From: Funneliformis mosseae
Taxonomy: Eukaryota; Glomeromycota; Glomeromycetes; Glomerales; Glomeraceae
Length of the DNA stretch: 13,137 bases
Assembly (NCBI GenBank): GCA_910592005.1
Contig: CAJVPP010002922.1
Span: forward strand, 1-13,137
Direction of reading: 5' to 3'
Numbering within the stretch: position 1 is the stretch's first letter; every line of letters begins with the position of its first letter. This document shows, one piece after another, positions 9,385-13,137 of this stretch. The notes beneath the pieces were generated by a model, which was not told where the DNA came from, ran no database searches, and saw only the letters and a list, made by a program, of their open reading frames with translations. Made by a program: the position numbers and the translations under genes.

Positions 9385-9490
9385 ACAAAAAAAATATTAC
9401 ATAAAATGTTCAAGTATATTTACAAAAAATACTATATAAAATGTTCAAATTTATTTACAAAAAATATTATGTAAAATGTTCAAGTATATA
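9385..9490. repeat. 36-bp tandem repeat, three copies
   Basis: Three adjacent copies of a unit of form ACAAAAAATAYTAYRTAAAA followed by TGTTCAARTATATTT lie at 9385-9421, 9422-9456 and 9457-9490, differing at a few positions. The array directly abuts the C-terminal end of the hAT transposase fossil, so it may be a subterminal repeat of that element. Confidence 0.85.
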
Positions 9491-9499
9491 ATATTTCTA

Positions 9500-11600
9500 T
9501 TCATTAGATTCATTAGCTCATTGAATACAGGTCCATTCGATGATTCATCTGATTCCTTAATTTGGACTTGGTTAATTTATGATAGGAAAATATCCGCTTA
9601 ACATAAGCATTAGAAAGAGGAATTATCAAGGCTATCCTAATAAGTTTAGAAATTAATGAGTAATCATTAATAAAATGTGATTTTGTATTCCATATTGTTT
9701 CCATCCTTTTACAAAATCAAAATCATAGATTGATTTCATTATTTACTTAGCCATCCTCCATTCTTAATTTAATTCTACTTCATTAAAATACATGGGAAAT
9801 TTTTACCAGTAGCTAAAAACGATCATTTTCATAATATTCTACTAAAATTTTAATTTTATTATTTTCATAATATGCAATGTCACTTTCTTTCTAAGGTAAA
9901 AATTTGGGATTGAAAATTCTTAGTATATTGTAAACTTCTGAATACAAAAATTGATTCTTTAAGACTCTAATAAATGCTTCAGAAAATTTTAAAATAAAAA
10001 GAAGGTATACTATTAGAATGAATATTATTATCTTTCATATATTTATATAAAATTGTTTCATATGTTAGAGAAACTTCTTCAGTTCTAATAAATTGCGCTT
10101 TAATAGCTGAAATAATCATTTCTAAAGAATGCTTTAATTCTGAAAGATCTCCATGATCACATTGAAAAATCTTGATCATTTTTGATAAAATGTACATTAA
10201 ATCTGCCAAGAATATTATTGATATAATAAATTCTGAATTAAGATTATTAACTAATTGAGAAATCAGAGTTCTATATTTAGGATTGTCTACATTGATCATA
10301 TCATTATTAAGAGCATCAATAACTAAAAAAATAACTTAATGGAAATTGTGTATAACATTTGACATAAACAACTATCTTGTATTAATAATATTTAATATAG
10401 TAAGTTGTGGATCTTTGTTAACATCTTGCATAAACTTTAAATTTTGCATTTGTATATATGATTCACTGAAATATCCATATAATTGTTTGCAAATAACTTC
10501 ATATTCTTTAAAATATACTACTTCTTTTGCAGCATCTTGGCCAGCTAAATGAAGTCTATATGTAATATAATGAACAGAAGTTATGAAAAGATTTTCTTTT
10601 TTTAATTGTGTTATTACACCATTAATATTTCCTAAATAAAAAATAATTATATGAATTAGCTAATTATATATTAAATTATTTTTATTATAATTTACAACTA
10701 ACCTGTCATAACAGAAGTATCATTACTTTCAAAATGAGCAATGTTTTTAATTTGTAAATCTTTTTTATTTAAAAACTTTTTATTTATATTATAATATTAT
10801 TAGCATTGTAATCGTCAAATTCTATCAATCTTAAATAACATAATACTAATACATTATTTACTATATATTTTGAGACAATTATCAAGTGTTTTTCATTAAT
10901 TATTGCTGTTGGTTTATTAATTAAAATACTATATCACTCAGAAGCTTTAATTTCATCAATTAATACTTTTTTTATGATATAAAAAATTGCTTCTTCAAAT
11001 TTTTAAACATATTTTGAATTATTATATAATTTATATTGAAAAGTTTCAGCAAGTGAGTTTAAAGAAGAAAGAGAAGGAAGTTAAAGAAGTTGTAGTGTAA
11101 TAATTTTTGAAAATCTATTAGAATTTAATACTAAATTATATATTTAGAATAAAGATTTAGTAAAAGATGATTTTTAGCTGCAAAATACACATATTTTATT
11201 TGGTTAATTATTTTTTCCTTGTTATTAGTTAAATAATTAAATAAGCTTTGCATTATATTTAGCTGATTTATTTTTCTTATTTTTTTCAAAGTGTATACTC
11301 CTGATTTTTAATATATCTATTGACTAAATCTTTTTTGTAAGTATCACATCCTTTAACCATTTGATTATTATAGCCTACTTTTTCATATCAGATATAAAAC
11401 ATAAGAGCTTTCCTATTAACCTCTCGATATTCTAACCAGTCACTATATATAATACACTATTATTCTTTTAGAGAAGTTGCAGTTTTCAGTTTTTTAATTG
11501 TTAGAATATTCTTATTTTTATTTTTTCTTTTAGTTTTAGATTAACTATTAGAAGTTTTTAAACTACTTATGAAACTAGTAGGAGTTTTGACCGTCTATCA
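9500..11600 (-). mobile_element. hAT-family DNA transposon transposase fossil
   Basis: Minus-strand fragments in several frames line up in the order of a hAT transposase. From the N-terminal end: a Lys-rich stretch SKTKRKNKNKN (about 11520-11550); DWLEYREVNRKALMFYI (about 11380-11440), like the TTF-type zinc-finger start of these proteins; YVYFAAKNHLLLNLYSKY (about 11140-11200); YSILINKPTAIINEKHLIIV (about 10890-10930), where the catalytic Asp of the usual IDEST block is Asn (10916-10918); SNDTSVMTG with its Asp at 10719-10721; LAGQDAAKEVVYFKEYEVIC (about 10490-10550); and the dimerisation region IALIIPLSNAYVKRIFSYHK (about 9570-9640), where the usual Glu of VERIFS is Lys. An intron at 10632-10702 still has good splice sites. 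Many stops and frameshifts, plus the two substitutions, make it non-functional. No terminal inverted repeats or target duplication could be assigned; both ends are approximate. Confidence 0.85.
10632..10702 (-). other. Intron retained in the hAT transposase fossil
   Basis: The minus-strand donor ACAG|GTTAGT (10702) and acceptor TTTATTTAG|G (10632) bound a 71-bp AT-rich segment. Its removal joins SNDTSVMTG to NINGVITQLK in frame, splitting the Gly codon. This fits the short introns of the sirtuin gene. Confidence 0.7.
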
Positions 11601-11686
11601 TTAAAGTCTAAAAATTTATCTATAATTTATAATTAGTTCAAATTTTTTTAAATAAAAATTAGATGATCTGAAATAATAATTACATA

Positions 11687-11866
11687 ATGCAAAATTTATA
11701 TGCAACTATGCAGAATTTATGTAGAATTATGCAAAACTATGTAGAATTTATGTAAGATTATATAAAATTATACGTAACTATACAAGATTATGTAAAATTG
11801 TATGTAACTGTATAGAATTATATGAAGATTGTGCAACTATGTAAAATTTATGTAAAATTGTGCATG
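11687..11866. repeat. Degenerate ~10-bp tandem array (ATGTARAATT type)
   Basis: About 18 imperfect units of 8-11 bp follow one another, such as ATGCAAAATTT, ATGCAGAATTT, ATGTAGAATT, ATGCAAAACT and ATGTAAAATT. The array lies just beyond the N-terminal end of the hAT fossil, on the opposite side from the 36-bp array at 9385-9490. It is not coding in any convincing way. Confidence 0.8.
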
Positions 11867-11924
11867 ACATATAGGCTGTATATAATTATATACAATACAG
11901 ATTTATGCACATATTAAAAAAGTA

Positions 11925-11972
11925 TTGTGTGTGAAAAATCATCAGTTATATGCAAGCATACATGATTTCACT
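11925..11972. repeat. Imperfect inverted repeat
   Basis: A core TATGC-AA-GCATA (11949-11953 with 11956-11960) is flanked by GTGAAAAATCAT (11931-11942) and ATGATTTCAC (11962-11971), which are nearly reverse complementary. It could be a decayed terminus of the hAT element or an independent dyad. Confidence 0.5.
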
Positions 11973-11989
11973 GTTAAAATTACACACTA

Positions 11990-12212
11990 TTTTTAACCCT
12001 AACCTAACTTAAACTATATGATATGAATAAAGATAATAAATAGAGTTTCACATATTAAAAATTTCTCTGTTCTTAAAATATATAAAAAAATGAAAAAAGG
12101 GAAGATGTGACATAAATGATAAAAAGTGAAGCAATAATATCACATATACAATGAATAAATTATTTCTTAAATAAATATTAAGATTACTTATTTTAAATTA
12201 AAAGTATATTAA
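11990..12212. other. AT-rich intergenic DNA
   Basis: I see no gene here. A telomere-like string AACCCTAACCTAAC lies at 11995-12008, but it is only about two imperfect units long. The remainder is AT-rich low-complexity sequence leading to the MITE candidate at 12213. Confidence 0.5.
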
Positions 12213-12342
12213 TTAAAGATAGTTGTCATAATTAAAATAATAGTGCAATTTAGTTGCAACTTGTAATGCAATTAAATTTCTTATGGTGTAATTAAGTTGT
12301 AATTTAATTGAAATTTAAAAATAATTAAAAGACCATCTTTAA
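12213..12342. mobile_element. MITE candidate (130 bp) with TATTAA target duplication
   Basis: The left end TTAAAGATAGT (from 12213) and the right end ACCATCTTTAA (to 12342) are inverted repeats with one mismatch. The hexamer TATTAA is found immediately outside both ends in the same orientation (12207-12212 and 12343-12348), consistent with a target-site duplication. Inside are two related direct repeats, TGCAATTTAGTTGCAA and TGTAATTAAGTTGTAA, about 40 bp apart. There is no coding capacity. The caveat is base composition: TTAA-rich ends can arise by chance in DNA this AT-rich. Confidence 0.55.
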
Positions 12343-12348
12343 TATTAA

Positions 12349-13137
12349 TATTTTTTTTTATTATTAAAATTATATTTAATTTTTTATTTGCTTTTATTTT
12401 TATATTTTTATATATTTAATTTTAATATTATATTTAATTTTTTTATAAGAATTTGTATTTTATAAAATATATATATAATATATCTTATATATAATAAAAT
12501 TTATGTATACTGTATATGATAAATTAAAATAATAATTATAAATTGTATTAATATATTTTCATATTGTACAAATAATAAATTATATTTTATAATATATAAT
12601 ATTATATATACAGGCTGTTCCTAAGCACCTTTATTTTAATCACTAGCAAATCACATTGAGATTGCATAAGTTTTATAATTAATTAAAATAAAAATGACAA
12701 TCAATTCTTAAACAATCTCTATCTCTCTATCTTTTTATTAATTTTTATCATTGTCAACAGAGCAATTGGCCAGTTATAATGAAGTCACATGGATGACACA
12801 ATATGACGATCTTTTAATGAGAATTCTATAAATTCTAAAAATACGGAGGATCTACATAATTCTGAAGATTTTCTAAATACTGATAATAATCGTAATTTTA
12901 CGAATTAAATGAAGTCTAAGAATATTTAATGTTATACATATTTTAATATTCTAAATTTTATTATTATTTTTATTATATTTTATATTTTTATTATTTTACA
13001 TATTTTTAATATATTTATTTTACTTATATTTTATTTTGCTAAATTAGTTAGTTTATAGTGTAGTAAATAGTTAGCTGTGACAAAAGAAATTTTGTATAAA
13101 TAGATAGACTTTTTGCTTATGTTATAAATTAACTCTT
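12349..13137. other. AT-rich low-complexity DNA with a possible transposon end
   Basis: About 12349-12610 and 12930-13137 are almost pure A/T with TA-repeat palindromes. At 12609 a TA is followed by CAGGCTGTTCCTAAGCACC, which looks like a Tc1/mariner-style terminus, but no inverted partner exists in the window. Between about 12770 and 12900 two short open stretches occur (NEVTWMTQYDDLLMRIL in one frame, NTEDLHNSEDFLNTDNN in another). They may be a relic of a gene, but they are too short to call. Confidence 0.35.

Noticed and set aside
10346..10552. Plus-strand open frame of 68 codons
   Set aside because: It is antisense to the hAT block AAKEVVYFKEYEVICKQLYG and therefore a shadow.
11995..12008. 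Interstitial telomere repeat
   Set aside because: AACCCTAACCTAAC is only about two imperfect units, easily found by chance in this sequence.
1..13137. tRNA or rRNA genes
   Set aside because: I saw no cloverleaf with the conserved TTCRANNC box and no rRNA-like conserved stretch by eye; a covariance-model search would settle it.

Overview
This is an AT-rich, intron-containing eukaryotic window. One well-preserved gene lies in a graveyard of decayed mobile-element genes. Short introns (68-105 bp, GT-AG), extreme AT content and the mix of fossils (a LINE-type RNase H tail, a hAT transposase and an uncharacterised repeat-type gene) point to an early-diverging fungus. An arbuscular mycorrhizal fungus of the Rhizophagus/Glomeromycotina type fits best. 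That assignment is an inference from gene style and my memory of such genomes, not from a search.

Layout: 1-640, AT-rich DNA with short palindromes and a degenerate ~10-bp tandem repeat. About 640-1860 (minus), 3' part of a LINE-like element: RNase H domain plus a C-terminal Cys/His motif. 1877-1961, an 18-bp tandem repeat. About 2104-5132 (minus), a large broken gene with coiled coil, zinc-binding cysteines and a set of conserved blocks; it keeps recognisable introns. 5133-5956, intergenic/promoter region. 5957-8485 (plus), a complete eight-exon gene for a 650-residue SIRT1-type sirtuin. 8640-8700, a near-perfect palindrome. 9130-9315, a CpG-richer patch with short dyads. 9385-9490, a 36-bp tandem repeat. 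About 9500-11600 (minus), a hAT transposase fossil with one intron still framed by good splice sites. 11687-11866, a second ~10-bp tandem array. 12213-12342, a 130-bp MITE candidate with matching 6-bp flanks. The rest is AT-rich low-complexity DNA.

The only gene likely to make a product is the sirtuin, an NAD+-dependent protein deacetylase expected to act in the nucleus on chromatin or other acetylated proteins. Its catalytic core is intact, and its tail carries a segment resembling the SIRT1 ESA element that docks onto the catalytic domain. The three minus-strand fossils are riddled with stops and frameshifts and are not expected to be functional. The window has no RNA gene, CRISPR array or operon that I can see.
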